Origin: Thermoplasmata archaeon
GTDB lineage: Archaea; Thermoplasmatota; Thermoplasmata; Lutacidiplasmatales; UBA184
Assembly: GCA_027314915.1 (NCBI GenBank)
Contig: DAHUZZ010000001.1
Span: forward strand, 62,001 to 126,000
Length of the DNA: 64,000 bases
Direction: 5' to 3'
Numbering within the stretch: the stretch's first letter is position 1; each line of letters opens with the position of its first letter. Below, piece by piece: positions 40,418-49,283 of the stretch. Below the pieces are notes generated by a model. It was not told the origin of the DNA. It ran no database searches and saw nothing but the letters and a program-made list of their open reading frames with translations. Both the position numbers and the translations under genes were made by a program.

Positions 40418-41415
40418 GGCGGAGTCCGGTCCTTCGGCCGAGCCGCGGATGGAGATCCCCCCGTGGGTCGCGCGCCGGGGCCCCGGTCCAGGGCCCCCGT
40501 CTCGATCGGGTGCGTCGTGAGCCTCCGGGTGAGCTCGGTGCGGGCCCGCTCGGAGAGGTACTCGAGGACCGAGGGCCACGCCGTGCCGTCGTCCCGGGCC
40601 TTGTTCTCGAAGTTGTTCTCGTTGAGGAACTTGGAGAAGGCCGCCCGGGTCTTCGGATCGAGCCCCTCGGCGGAGGGTCCGATCAGGTAGCCCAGCACGT
40701 TCAGGTCGCGCTTGAGCTGGCGGAGCGGCTCCCCCTCGAGCCGGACCCGGCTCGCCGGATCCTCCCGGCTGAGGAGCGTGAGATCGTAGAGCTCGAAGAC
40801 GCGCTTCAGCTCCTCGATGGGCGTGGGGTGGTCGTCGATCCGGATGTCCACCCACCGGTCGCTCCCCTGGTCGTAGCCCCCCTCCTTCCGGAGGACCAGG
40901 AGGGCGGCCGACTGCATCCCGCGGCGGTCGCCGCCCTCCCGTTGTCCGCTCTCGAGGGCGGCGAGGAGACGCTCGGGGAGGTCGCCCGGGGTGCTCTCGA
41001 AGGTGCGGGCCATCCCCTCGACGACGGCGGGCGCGAAGAGGATGTTGCCCTGGCAGGCGAACCCCTGGCCGACGACGTGCCCGGCCCACTCGAGGCACTT
41101 CGAGCCCGTGTAGGAGGCCGCCCCGCCCTTCCCATCGACGACCCCGAGCTGGCGCTGATCCCGATCCGGATCGGCCGACGTGAGGCGGCGGACGACGTCG
41201 TCGGCCGACACCCCCTGCCGGAGGAGCGCGAGCCCGTCCGGCCCGTACCGCACGTTCGCGAACGCCTGGGTGGCGAGGGCGCCCACCCCGGCCTCGCCCC
41301 AGGGGACGACGGACCCCACGGCGATGAACTTCGACTGGACCGCGACGCCCCACTCCCCGCGCTCGCGGTCGAAGGCGACGATGGAGAAGGTCCCGAAGCG
41401 CGGAGGCTCCGCCAC
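40414..41415 (-). CDS. DUF1028 family Ntn-hydrolase-like protein
   Basis: This 333-residue protein opens RFGTFSIVAFDRERGEWGVA and continues VPWGEAGVGALATQAFANV. LLRQGVSADDVVRRLTSADP and HVVGQGFACQGNILFAPAVV follow, then RVFELYDLTLLS. This is the DUF1028 core (about residues 1-230), related to Ntn hydrolases and of unknown substrate. Residues 240-290 (LKRDLNVLGYLIGP and following) resemble the small peptidoglycan-binding-like helix domain often appended to this family. GTG 41415 is 27 nt from a TATA element CGTTATCCTG (41437-41446). It is coupled to pcc1 through a CTGA overlap. Confidence 0.85.
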   Translation of the reverse strand: MAEPPRFGTFSIVAFDRERGEWGVAVQSKFIAVGSVVPWGEAGVGALATQAFANVRYGPDGLALLRQGVSADDVVRRLTSADPDRDQRQLGVVDGKGGAASYTGSKCLEWAGHVVGQGFACQGNILFAPAVVEGMARTFESTPGDLPERLLAALESGQREGGDRRGMQSAALLVLRKEGGYDQGSDRWVDIRIDDHPTPIEELKRVFELYDLTLLSREDPASRVRLEGEPLRQLKRDLNVLGYLIGPSAEGLDPKTRAAFSKFLNENNFENKARDDGTAWPSVLEYLSERARTELTRRLTTHPIETGALDRGPGARPTGGSPSAARPKDRTPP

Positions 41416-41746
41416 GGGGCAGGGGAGGGAGGGAGCAGGATAACGGTGGCGTGCAGGCGTGGGCCGGCCGCGGGAGCCTCCGCCGCTCCGAGCGACGGGG
41501 GCGGTCCCCGATGGGCGGACGTCCCGCGAGCGAGGACGGCCCGGCGAGCGCGTTCCGACGCAATCCTCTAGTAATCTCCCGTCTAGGGGGCCATGGCCTT
41601 CATCGCGTCGCCGTTCGCCGCCCCCCGTCCGAGGACGGTGGGGCCCGCAGTCGTCGCCGCACTCCGGCTCCTCCGGGCTCCAGGGTAGGGTCCGGCGCTC
41701 GGCCGGCGGGGGACCGGAAGCAAGGTGGGACCGAGGTGGGCGACGG
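41416..41746. other. Intergenic region between DUF1028 and the OtsA-like operon
   Basis: The left end holds the DUF1028 TATA element (41437-41446). A second AT-rich island CTCTAGTAATCTCC lies at 41569-41582 and may promote the rightward OtsA-like operon with a long leader, or a 31-codon ORF from ATG 41593. The rest is GC-rich without a recognised RNA or repeat. Confidence 0.4.
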
Positions 41747-43132
41747 ATGATCCGGCTCTGCATCGCGAGCCAGACCCCGCCGACGCGCCCCCTCCGGTCC
41801 GAGGGCCCGCGGCCCCGGGGCCCCTGGAAGCTCGGGCGCGACTACCTCCCGAACGTCGGGGGCGTGGTACCGATGATGCGGGCGCTGCTCCGGACCGGCC
41901 AGGGTCGGTGGATCGCCCCGCACCCCCGGTGGGTCGCCCTGGGCGCGCCGGGATTGCCCCGGGAGTTCGAGGTCGACGAGGGGTACGTCGCCGAGACCGT
42001 CTCGCTGGAGCCGGAGTACCGGGACGGCTACCTCCGGTTCAAGGACGCCGTCTGGCGATCCTTCCACGGTCCCTGGGGGCTCGAACCGTTCGCCTCCGGG
42101 GACTACCGCGCCTACCTCGAGTTCAATCACCGCGTGGCGCAGCAGCTCCTCGAGCACCGGGGCACGTACGATGCCTTCTACGTCAACGACTTCCAGCTCC
42201 TCCAGGTCGGGGGCCTCGTCGGAGCCGCGGCCCCCGCGGTGCTGCGCTGGCACATCCCGCTCGAGCTGAAGGGCTACCCCGAGACGGTCCGGCGCTTCTT
42301 CCTCCGGGCCATGGAGGGCTTCGACGCGATCGTGGTGAGCACCCGCCGGTCGCTCGAGGAGCTGATCCAGTACGGGTTCCACGGCCGGGCCTTCCAGATC
42401 TATCCCTACATCGACCCCCGGGAGCATGCGGGGGCCCCGGCCTCCGCGGTGCAACGCTTCCGGGACGCCCACGGTCTCGGCGACCGGCCCTACCTGCTCT
42501 CGGTGGGCCGGATGGACCCGGTGAAGCGGCAGGACCTGCTCCTCCGCGCCTTCGCCCGGGTGCGCCGGAGGTTCCCCGAGCACCGACTGGTCCTCGCAGG
42601 CGGTGGCAGCTTCTCGACGTCGATCGCCTCGGGGTCCGGCGCCCGTTCGAAGAACGACTCGTGGTCGGAGGTGGTCCGCGACGTGATCGCGAAGGAGCAC
42701 CTCGGCGGGTCGGTCGTCTTCGCCGGGTCGCTCGGCGCGGAGGAGCTCCGGGCCGCCTACGACGGTTCCATCGGGCTCGTCCACGCGGCGCCGTGGGAGG
42801 GGTTCGGCCTCGTCGGGGTCGAGGCGTGGATGCACTCGCGACCGATCATCGTCAGCCGGGGCGCGGGGGTCGCGGAGCTCGTGACCGACGGCGTCAACGG
42901 CTTCACGGCCGTGCCGGGGTCCGTGCCGTCGCTCAGCTCGAGGATCGCGCAGCTGCTCGCCCATCCCGACCGGGCCGAGCGGATGGGCGAGGCGGGCCGG
43001 CTCACGGCACGACGGTGCCACGTGGGTCCGGCATCGCACCGTCTCCGCGAGGTCTTCCACCACGTCCTCCGGCTCTACCAGTGGAAGGGCCCGACGCCGC
43101 CCGCCATCCTCGGGGGAGGTCACCGGGAGTGA
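41747..43132 (+). CDS. OtsA-like GT-B glycosyltransferase (trehalose-6-phosphate synthase-like)
   Basis: In this 461-residue GT-B enzyme, the N-terminal half follows trehalose-phosphate synthase order: WRSFHGPWG, YRAYLEFNHRVAQQLL, YDAFYVNDFQLLQVGGLV and RWHIPLELKGYPETVRRF, with the His of the HIP motif. It continues FDAIVVSTRRSLEELIQYGF. The C-terminal half has LSVGRMDPVKRQDLLLRAFA, whose Arg and Lys match the phosphate-binding pair, and PWEGFGLVGVEAWMHSRP with the E-x7-E motif. The N-terminal active loop RDYLPNVGGVVPMM replaces OtsA's. It is coupled by GTGA to a HAD phosphatase, as expected for a synthase/phosphatase solute pathway. A glucosylglycerate-type product is an alternative. Confidence 0.72.
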   Translation: MIRLCIASQTPPTRPLRSEGPRPRGPWKLGRDYLPNVGGVVPMMRALLRTGQGRWIAPHPRWVALGAPGLPREFEVDEGYVAETVSLEPEYRDGYLRFKDAVWRSFHGPWGLEPFASGDYRAYLEFNHRVAQQLLEHRGTYDAFYVNDFQLLQVGGLVGAAAPAVLRWHIPLELKGYPETVRRFFLRAMEGFDAIVVSTRRSLEELIQYGFHGRAFQIYPYIDPREHAGAPASAVQRFRDAHGLGDRPYLLSVGRMDPVKRQDLLLRAFARVRRRFPEHRLVLAGGGSFSTSIASGSGARSKNDSWSEVVRDVIAKEHLGGSVVFAGSLGAEELRAAYDGSIGLVHAAPWEGFGLVGVEAWMHSRPIIVSRGAGVAELVTDGVNGFTAVPGSVPSLSSRIAQLLAHPDRAERMGEAGRLTARRCHVGPASHRLREVFHHVLRLYQWKGPTPPAILGGGHRE

Positions 43133-43953
43133 GGGGGACCGAGCGACCCGCGCTCCCCACGGGGCTCCTCACCGATCTCTGGTACACCCTCGTCTACTAC
43201 CGCCCCGAGGACCGCCGCGCCCAGGGGCGGGCCCGGGCCGCCATCGTGCGGACCGCGCTCCTCGACGCCGGGCTCGACCGGGCCCGGGCGGACCGCGCCT
43301 TCCGAAGGCTGGAGCGCCGGTGGCGGCAGTACGGCCAGCAGGTGCGCACGCCGTCGCTCGAGAGCCAGTTGCGCCGCCTCGCGCGGGAGGAGCGTTCGCG
43401 CCTCGACCTCGCGGGAACCCTGCGCGAGCTCGACGCCGTCCTGCTCGCCCGTCCCCCGCGTCTGGCCCCGGGCGCCGGGGAGGCCCTGGCGCAGCTCCGG
43501 GACGACGGCGTGCGGCTCGGTCTGGTCTCGAACATCGTGGCCGAGTCCGGCCGCGCGACGCGAGCGGTGCTCGATCACCTCGGGGTCCGTCCCCTCTTCC
43601 ACGCGATCGCCCTCTCGGCCGACGACGGCAAAGCGAAACCGGACCCGAGCCCCTACCATCGCTGCCTCCGGGAGCTCCGGGTCCCCGCCTCCCGGGCCTG
43701 GTACGTGGGCGACCTTCCGATGGACGCCATCGGCGCGGTCGCCGCCGGGCTCCGGCCGGTGCGCTACCTGGGGCTCGCGCGGTACGAGCCGCACGCCATC
43801 GGCCGCTGGAATGCCCCGCGCACCGTCGGGGGTCCGCTCCGCCGGTGGGTCGACCTTCCGGGACGCTTCCGGCGGTGGCGCCGGGTCGAGGTCGGGCGAG
43901 CGCCCGGGCGCCGGTCGCGCCACCTCCCCGCGAGGCGCCGGGGGGCCGCGTGA
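43129..43953 (+). CDS. HAD superfamily phosphatase, probable partner of the OtsA-like enzyme
   Basis: This 274-residue HAD hydrolase of the IA group has motif I LLTDLWYTLVYY, where the nucleophile Asp is present and the second position is Trp, as in several haloacid-dehalogenase-like proteins. Motif II is LGLVSNIVAES. Motif III Lys is in DDGKAKPDPSPYH and motif IV Asp in AWYVGDLPMDAIGAVAAG. A helical cap lies between residues 25 and 110. The C-terminal 40 residues are Arg-rich and low-complexity. GTG 43129 overlaps the glycosyltransferase stop. It likely removes phosphate from the sugar-phosphate made upstream; other HAD substrates remain possible. Confidence 0.78.
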   Translation: MRGTERPALPTGLLTDLWYTLVYYRPEDRRAQGRARAAIVRTALLDAGLDRARADRAFRRLERRWRQYGQQVRTPSLESQLRRLAREERSRLDLAGTLRELDAVLLARPPRLAPGAGEALAQLRDDGVRLGLVSNIVAESGRATRAVLDHLGVRPLFHAIALSADDGKAKPDPSPYHRCLRELRVPASRAWYVGDLPMDAIGAVAAGLRPVRYLGLARYEPHAIGRWNAPRTVGGPLRRWVDLPGRFRRWRRVEVGRAPGRRSRHLPARRRGAA

Positions 43954-44074
43954 TCATCGCGCCGCACCGCGGGCCCGCCCCGCCCCGCGGCCGCGGCAGG
44001 ATGCGCCCGACGGCGGGGGCCCGCCCGCGCCGGGTATTTAGCCACGGAGCCCGCTGGGCGGCCGCGGGCGCGGA

Positions 44075-45535
44075 ATGATCTCGCCCGACCTCCTCTTCCT
44101 GGCCCTCGCGGGCATCGCCTTCCTCGGGTTCACGCTCGACGCGCTGTTCCACCGGCTCCGGATCACGAGCATCCTGCCGCTCATGCTCCTCGGGCTGCTC
44201 CTCCTCGCGAGCGGGATCCTGCCCGCCGGGACGATCGCCCGGCTCACCTCGCTCGCCCCGTACCTGACCGCCCTCACGATCGCCTTCATCCTGTTCGCGG
44301 TCGGCCTGGAGATCCGCTTTTCCGAGCTCCAGCGCGTCCTCGGCCGCGCGAGCGCCTTCGCCTTCGGCGTCCAGACGACGACGGGGGTCGCCCTCGGCCT
44401 CCTCGCCTTCCTGACGGTCCACTGGTCGCTGCTCATCTCCTTCGTCTTCGGGTTCGCGCTCTCCGGTCCGAGCAGCGTCGCCGTCCCCACGCTCGTCCGG
44501 GTCGCCCGGATGCCCCCCGACATGCGGACGACGCTCCTCTACGAGGCGGTGGTGTCGGACGTCCTCCAGCTCCTGGTCCCCCTCACCTTGCTGGGCTTCC
44601 TGGTCGCGGGCGTCGTGACGCCGGTCGAGATCGCGACGACCTTCGCCTGGACCATCGCCGGCTCGGCGGCCGCCGGGGTGGCGGCGGCGCTCCTCTGGCT
44701 CTGGATCCTCGATCGGATGCGGCGCTACTCGGCGGGCTACACCTGGACGCTCACCGTCACGATGGTGCTCGCGACGTACGGCGCGGCCGACGCCGCCAAG
44801 CTCAGCGCGGCGATCGTGATCTTCATCTTCGGCCTCACGCTCGCGAACGCCTCGCTCTTCGACCGCACGGCGACGATCACTCCGGAGGGGCTCGCGAGCG
44901 CCGTGCGCAGCCGCCTGTACGATCTCCGCGAACGGATCGGCATCTCGACGCGGGGGCTCGACATGGCCCACATCCTCGAGGTGCAGCGCGAGGTGGCCTT
45001 CTTCGCCTCCGCCTTCTTCTTCGTCTACATCGGGCTCCTCTTCGAGTTCGGGTCCCTGAACCTGCTGCTCGCGGGGGTGGCCATCGCCTCCGCCGGGATC
45101 ATGCTGGCCCTCCGGCTCGCCTGGAGCCCGGTGCTCGAACGCTTCCTGGACCCGGAGCCCTCCACCCACCGCGTCCAGCAAAGCCTCCTCGTCTTCAACA
45201 TCTCCCGGGGGCTCTCCCCCGCCGTCGTCGCGACCATCCCCGCGACCCTGGGGCTCGTCATCCCCGGCTTCCTCGACTCGATCTTCCTCGCGATCCTCGC
45301 CTCGACCGTCCTCTCCACCCTCGGGATCTTCGTGCTCTACCGGGCCGCCCCACCGGCCGGGACGATGGTGCGGTCGCCCGGGCCCGAGCCGGCCCGGGGC
45401 CCGGTACCTCCGGCCCCGGTCCTGCCCGGGACCGAGAGGGCCGGACCCGCCCCCCTTGCCCGGACCGGAGAGCCCTCCCCACCGCCCGCGCCGGATCCCC
45501 CACCCCTTCCGAACGCCGCGCTGCGCCGGCCGTAG
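44075..45535 (+). CDS. Monovalent cation:proton antiporter (CPA family)
   Basis: This 486-residue membrane protein has 12 or 13 hydrophobic segments. AFILFAVGLEIRFSELQRVL, FVFGFALSGPSSVAVPTLVR and LLYEAVVSDVLQLLVPLTLL show the Na+/H+ or K+/H+ exchanger core; the functional acidic pair is Ser-Asp (VVSDV), so only one Asp is kept in the ion site. EVAFFASAFFFVYIGLLFEF and SRGLSPAVVATIPA follow. A Pro-rich cytosolic tail of about 70 residues ends the protein. A TATA-like GTATTTAGC (44033-44041) lies about 38 nt before ATG 44075. Ion specificity is not resolved. Confidence 0.85.
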   Translation: MISPDLLFLALAGIAFLGFTLDALFHRLRITSILPLMLLGLLLLASGILPAGTIARLTSLAPYLTALTIAFILFAVGLEIRFSELQRVLGRASAFAFGVQTTTGVALGLLAFLTVHWSLLISFVFGFALSGPSSVAVPTLVRVARMPPDMRTTLLYEAVVSDVLQLLVPLTLLGFLVAGVVTPVEIATTFAWTIAGSAAAGVAAALLWLWILDRMRRYSAGYTWTLTVTMVLATYGAADAAKLSAAIVIFIFGLTLANASLFDRTATITPEGLASAVRSRLYDLRERIGISTRGLDMAHILEVQREVAFFASAFFFVYIGLLFEFGSLNLLLAGVAIASAGIMLALRLAWSPVLERFLDPEPSTHRVQQSLLVFNISRGLSPAVVATIPATLGLVIPGFLDSIFLAILASTVLSTLGIFVLYRAAPPAGTMVRSPGPEPARGPVPPAPVLPGTERAGPAPLARTGEPSPPPAPDPPPLPNAALRRP

Positions 45536-45577
45536 CGCGACCGCGCCCCAGGACGTCGGGCGCCCGCGGGGGGGGCC

Positions 45578-46084
45578 CTAGGCCGGGTCACGGGGTTCGA
45601 GGAGCCGGTGGGCCTCGTCGATCCGGCGTCGCGCGGAACGGCGGTCCCCCCGCGCGAGGTCCGCCCCGGCGGCCGTGAGCTCCCGGAGCGCGCGCTCCCG
45701 GTCCGCCGGCGGGACGGGCGTCAGGTCCGCGAGCCGGAGGACCAGGCGGTGGCGGTTCCGGAGCGGGTCCTCCTCGGGCCCGGGCGGGTTCCCGGGGTCC
45801 CCGCGGGGCACGTAGGCGATCAGGTTCCGGGGGAACTCGGTCAGCTCGGACTCCCCGCGGCGGGCCCGGAGCCGGTCGTCGATCCGTGCGGCGGCCCCGG
45901 CCGCGGGCCCGCGCTCCCCCTTCCGAAGGAGATCGCGGGCGCGGGCGAGCTCGCCTTCCGACTCGAGGTCGGGGGTACCCTCGGTCCGCAGCTGCGCGAG
46001 GTCGTGCTCCACGCCGGCGAGGAACCCCTCCACCTCGGCGGCGGACGGCCGACGGCCGGGGTCGCCCCGTTCAGTTCTCGGCAC
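45578..46084 (-). CDS. Unknown helical protein downstream of geranylgeranyl reductase (1)
   Basis: This 168-residue, Arg/Glu-rich, mostly helical protein has no recognised family. Two helix-hairpin-like regions (about 15-75 and 115-165) flank a central Pro-rich segment (YVPRGDPGNPPGPEEDP). The repeated pattern of short helices resembles tetratricopeptide-like folds only loosely. ATG 46084 overlaps the preceding gene by 14 nt (46071-46084). It is the last gene of the ferredoxin operon. Confidence 0.55.
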   Translation of the reverse strand: MPRTERGDPGRRPSAAEVEGFLAGVEHDLAQLRTEGTPDLESEGELARARDLLRKGERGPAAGAAARIDDRLRARRGESELTEFPRNLIAYVPRGDPGNPPGPEEDPLRNRHRLVLRLADLTPVPPADRERALRELTAAGADLARGDRRSARRRIDEAHRLLEPRDPA

Positions 46085-46709
46085 CCGCCGCCTCGGGCGC
46101 CGGGGGCGGGGGCGGCCGCGGCGGCGCGGAGGCCGGGAGCGGCGCCCGCTCGCGGAGCGCGTTCCAGATCTCGTCGACCGGCTGCCAGAAGGCCGGGCCG
46201 AACTCGCCGCCCTTCGCCGCCGCTTCCGCCGCGGTGAGCCGGTCCGCGAGGTCGCCCACGGAGGTCCCGCGGGCCGATTCGGCCTCGATCGAGCCCCGGG
46301 CCAGCGCGAGCTGCGTCTCGCCGTAGCGGCGCCACTTCCGGGCCTCCTTCTCCTCGGGCGGGAGCGCGTGGTCGGGGTCCCACTGCGGGGGCTGGGGCGT
46401 CGGGATCGGGACCCTCAGGGAACGGAAGGGCACGGGGAGGCTCGGCCAGCGGGGCTCGGCGAACCGGACCGCGAGCCGGTCGAGCGAGCTCTCGGCGCCC
46501 GCGAAGTCGCCCGCGGAGAACTTGCTCTCGGCCTCGGAGAGCGGCTGGAGGAGCTCGACGGACGGCGCGCCCTTCCAGAGGGGGAGCCTCAGCGCGACCC
46601 GGCTCGGGGCCAGGCGGCGGAGCGTCCGCTCCTGCGGGGTCTCCTTCGGCCCCGGCGCCGGGGGAGGCGGGGCGTTCGGGTCCGGGGGTCGGTTCGGAGC
46701 GCCGGGCAT
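46071..46709 (-). CDS. Unknown protein downstream of geranylgeranyl reductase (2)
   Basis: This 212-residue protein has Pro-rich ends and a helical middle (SVELLQPLSEAESKFSAGDF and GDLADRLTAAEAAAKGGEFG). The two helical stretches resemble each other (alternating Ala, Glu, Leu before a Gly-x-Phe), hinting at an internal TPR-like repeat. Its C-terminal tail is a Pro/Ala run. No family is recognised. It starts 3 nt after the reductase stop, so it is co-transcribed with ferredoxin and reductase; a role in lipid reduction is only guilt by association. Confidence 0.55.
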   Translation of the reverse strand: MPGAPNRPPDPNAPPPPAPGPKETPQERTLRRLAPSRVALRLPLWKGAPSVELLQPLSEAESKFSAGDFAGAESSLDRLAVRFAEPRWPSLPVPFRSLRVPIPTPQPPQWDPDHALPPEEKEARKWRRYGETQLALARGSIEAESARGTSVGDLADRLTAAEAAAKGGEFGPAFWQPVDEIWNALRERAPLPASAPPRPPPPPAPEAAGAEN

Positions 46710-46712
46710 CGG

Positions 46713-47900
46713 CTAGAGGAACGCCTCGAACTCGCGCGTGATCTCGGGGTACTTCTCGTGCACGGCCTTGAGGATGTTGTGCACGTTGAGCTTCTCGAGC
46801 TTCACGCCCTGGAGGGCGTCGATGACCTTGTCGAAGGTCGCGTCGGGGAGCGAGACGAGCTTCTCCTTCGCGAGCCAGTTCCGGTACAGCTTCTCCTCGA
46901 GCCTCGCCCGCCAGCCCTTCTCGTAGGCCTGGAGGAACTCCTTCGAGGCGTCCCCGTCGCGCACGGCGGCGGCGGCGACCTCGCCGCAGAGCTTGCCGGC
47001 GATGCAGCCGTTCGCGATCCCGCCCCCGGTGATGGGGTCGATCATCCGGGCCGCGTCGCCGACCAGCATGAAGCCGTCGGTGACGCTCTGCTTGATGGGC
47101 GCGGAGATCGAGACCCCGCCCCCGACGATGTCGATCTTCTTGCCCTTCGCGTAGCCCGGGTGCTTCGCGATCCACCGGTCGAGGTAGGTCTGGGCGTCCG
47201 CCGGGCTCTTCACCTGGCTCACCTGGACCCCGATCCCGACGTTGGCCACGTGGTCGCCCTTGGGGAAGACCCAGACGTAGCCGCCCGGCGCGCAGGTGCC
47301 CAGGTAGAAGTCGCAGTACCGCTCGTCCGCGTCCACGCCCGTCATGCGGTACTGCAGGCAGGTGTCCATGTCGCGGAGCGCGAGGTTGGTCGGGAGGCCG
47401 GCCCACCGGCCGATCTGCGACTCGAACCCGTCCGCCCCGACGGTGATCGGGGCGCGGATCTCGAAGGGCTCGCCGAACCGCTTGGCCGTGATGCCGACGA
47501 TCCGTCCGTTCTCCCGGATCACGCCGGTCGCGGAGGTCTTGAGCATCACCTCGACGCCCGCGTTCGCGGCGTCGATGGCGAGCTGCTTATCGAAGCCGTC
47601 GCGCTCGATGACGTAGCCGACCTCGTTGCCGGCGCTGCGCTCGTTGATCTCGAGGCACTTCTCGTTGGGCGCGTAGATGCGCGCCCCCTCGACCTCGACG
47701 TTGATCCAGCGGCCGGGCTTGATGCCCACCTCGCCGATCCACGCCTTCGAGATCCCCTCGCCGCACCGGACCGGGCTCCCGATCTCCTGGCGCTTCTCGA
47801 GCAGGAGCACCCGGGCGCCGTGCTGGGCCGCGAACTTCGCCGTGACGGAGCCGGCCGGGCCGGCGCCGACCACGATCACATCGGTTTTCAGGTCCTCCAT
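46713..47900 (-). CDS. Digeranylgeranylglycerophospholipid reductase
   Basis: This FAD enzyme saturates the isoprenoid chains of archaeal lipids. The dinucleotide loop is DVIVVGAGPAGSVTAKFAAQ (12-17 GxGxxG). The conserved Cys is C46 in SPVRCGEGISK, and the substrate motif is GGYVWVFPKGDHVANVGIGV (about 207-225). The second FAD motif is GFMLVGDAARMIDPITGGGI. The length of 395 residues is standard. The ferredoxin gene lies 36 nt upstream in the same direction and is the likely electron donor, as described for the paired genes of Methanosarcina. Confidence 0.93.
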   Translation of the reverse strand: MEDLKTDVIVVGAGPAGSVTAKFAAQHGARVLLLEKRQEIGSPVRCGEGISKAWIGEVGIKPGRWINVEVEGARIYAPNEKCLEINERSAGNEVGYVIERDGFDKQLAIDAANAGVEVMLKTSATGVIRENGRIVGITAKRFGEPFEIRAPITVGADGFESQIGRWAGLPTNLALRDMDTCLQYRMTGVDADERYCDFYLGTCAPGGYVWVFPKGDHVANVGIGVQVSQVKSPADAQTYLDRWIAKHPGYAKGKKIDIVGGGVSISAPIKQSVTDGFMLVGDAARMIDPITGGGIANGCIAGKLCGEVAAAAVRDGDASKEFLQAYEKGWRARLEEKLYRNWLAKEKLVSLPDATFDKVIDALQGVKLEKLNVHNILKAVHEKYPEITREFEAFL

Positions 47901-47936
47901 GGTTTCCGTTCCCTGCGTGAGGACGTCCGCCCGGCC

Positions 47937-48128
47937 TCAGTCGATCTCGATGGCCCCGACCGGGCAGGCCTTCACGCAGATCTCGCACCGCGTGCAGACC
48001 TTCTCATCGAAGGTGATCCGGGTCTCGTCCAGGTAGATGCAGTTGAGCGGGCAGATCCCCACGCACGCCCCGCAGTAGATGCAGAGCTGCCCGCTCGATT
48101 CGATGTGGAGGGACTTCTTGTTGGCCAT
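47937..48128 (-). CDS. 2[4Fe-4S] ferredoxin
   Basis: This is a 63-residue bacterial-type ferredoxin. The first cluster motif is CIYCGACVGICP and the second is CTRCEICVKACP, each C-x2-C-x2-C-x3-C-P, with the symmetric fold between. The N-terminal MANKKSLHIESSG is a short basic lead. It probably delivers low-potential electrons to the reductase encoded next. ATG 48128 lies about 40 nt after a TATA-like CCTTAAGAAG (48165-48174), so the mRNA would have a short leader. Confidence 0.95.
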   Translation of the reverse strand: MANKKSLHIESSGQLCIYCGACVGICPLNCIYLDETRITFDEKVCTRCEICVKACPVGAIEID

Positions 48129-48305
48129 CGAGCCCGCGCCGGTGGTCCGACCACACCATCTCTTCTTAAGGTAGGCGGGTCCCACGCGACGACACCGGTG
48201 GAGGGGGGCCGCGCCGCCTCCGGGAACGGCCGATCGCGCGGGCTTTCCGGGCCGTCCCCACGGCCCCCCGGGCGCTCGCGCCGAGGAGGCGGAGGAGCTC
48301 TCCCC

Positions 48306-49259
48306 CTAGGACCGGGCCGGGCCCGGCGATTCCGCGAGGTACCGCTCGGCATCGAGGGCGGCCATGCAGCCCAGTCCCGCGGCGGTGACGGCCTGCCGGT
48401 AGCGGTGGTCGAGCACGTCGCCCGCGGCGAAGACCCCCGGGACGCTCGTGCGCGTGTGCTCGTGGACCTGGATGTATCCCTTCTCGTCCAGCTCGAGCTG
48501 GCCGCGGAACGGCTCGGAGGCCGGGTCATGGCCGATCGCCACGAAGAGTCCCCCGACCGGGAGCTCGGTGAGCTTGCCCGAGGGCAGGTGGCGGACCCGG
48601 ACCCCGGTGACCTTGCCGTCGCCGAGGACCTCCTCGACCACGGAGTCGAACTGGAAGGCGATCTTCGGGTTGGCCCGGGCCCGCTCCTGCATGATGACGC
48701 TCGCCCGGAGGGCGCTGCGGCGGTGGATCACCGTCACCTTCGTCGCGAACTTGGTGAGGAAGGTCGCCTCCTCGAGGGCCGAGTCCCCGCCGCCGACGAG
48801 GGCGAGCGGCTGGTTCTTGAAGAAGAAGCCGTCGCAGGTGGCGCAGGCGCTCACCCCGTGGCCCCGGAGCCGCTGCTCCGAGGGGAGATCGAGCCAGCGG
48901 GCGTTCGCGCCCGTCGCCACGATGACGGCCTCGGCCGTCACGGTCCCCTCGGCGCCGAGCTCGAGCACGAACGGCCGCGTCCCGAGGTCGACCCGGGTCA
49001 CGTTCGCGTCGATGAACGTGGTCCCGAACCGCTTCGCCTGCGCGCGGAAGCGGTCCATGAGCTCCGGGCCGAGGATCCCCTCGGGAAAGCCGGGGTAGTT
49101 CTCGACGTCGGTGGTGAGGAGGAGCTGGCCCCCGGCGGGGACGCCGGAGATGACGAGCGGCTCGAGGTTCGCCCGGGAGGCGTAGATGGCGGCCGTGAGG
49201 CCGGCGGGACCGCTTCCCAGGATGGCGAGCCGCACGCGCCGGTTCGGGGGTTCGGTCAC
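48306..49259 (-). CDS. trxB: Thioredoxin reductase
   Basis: This 317-residue low-molecular-weight flavoprotein disulfide reductase has FAD loop [20 protein letters not shown] (14-19), redox centre CATC at 139-142, and NADPH loop [37 protein letters not shown] contains the HRR signature for the 2'-phosphate of [25 protein letters not shown] is the FAD-binding tail. GTG 49259 is leaderless, with GGTTAAGCGG centred 28 nt upstream. It transfers electrons to thioredoxin; the thioredoxin gene is not in the window. Confidence 0.95.
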   Translation of the reverse strand: MTEPPNRRVRLAILGSGPAGLTAAIYASRANLEPLVISGVPAGGQLLLTTDVENYPGFPEGILGPELMDRFRAQAKRFGTTFIDANVTRVDLGTRPFVLELGAEGTVTAEAVIVATGANARWLDLPSEQRLRGHGVSACATCDGFFFKNQPLALVGGGDSALEEATFLTKFATKVTVIHRRSALRASVIMQERARANPKIAFQFDSVVEEVLGDGKVTGVRVRHLPSGKLTELPVGGLFVAIGHDPASEPFRGQLELDEKGYIQVHEHTRTSVPGVFAAGDVLDHRYRQAVTAAGLGCMAALDAERYLAESPGPARS

Positions 49260-49283
49260 GTTCGCGTACGCGATCCGGGCCGC

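Noticed and set aside
41593..41688. 31-codon ORF after an AT-rich box (possible leader peptide)
   Set aside because: No conservation evidence, composition equals background, and the distance from the box is slightly short. Kept only as a note in the intergenic entry.
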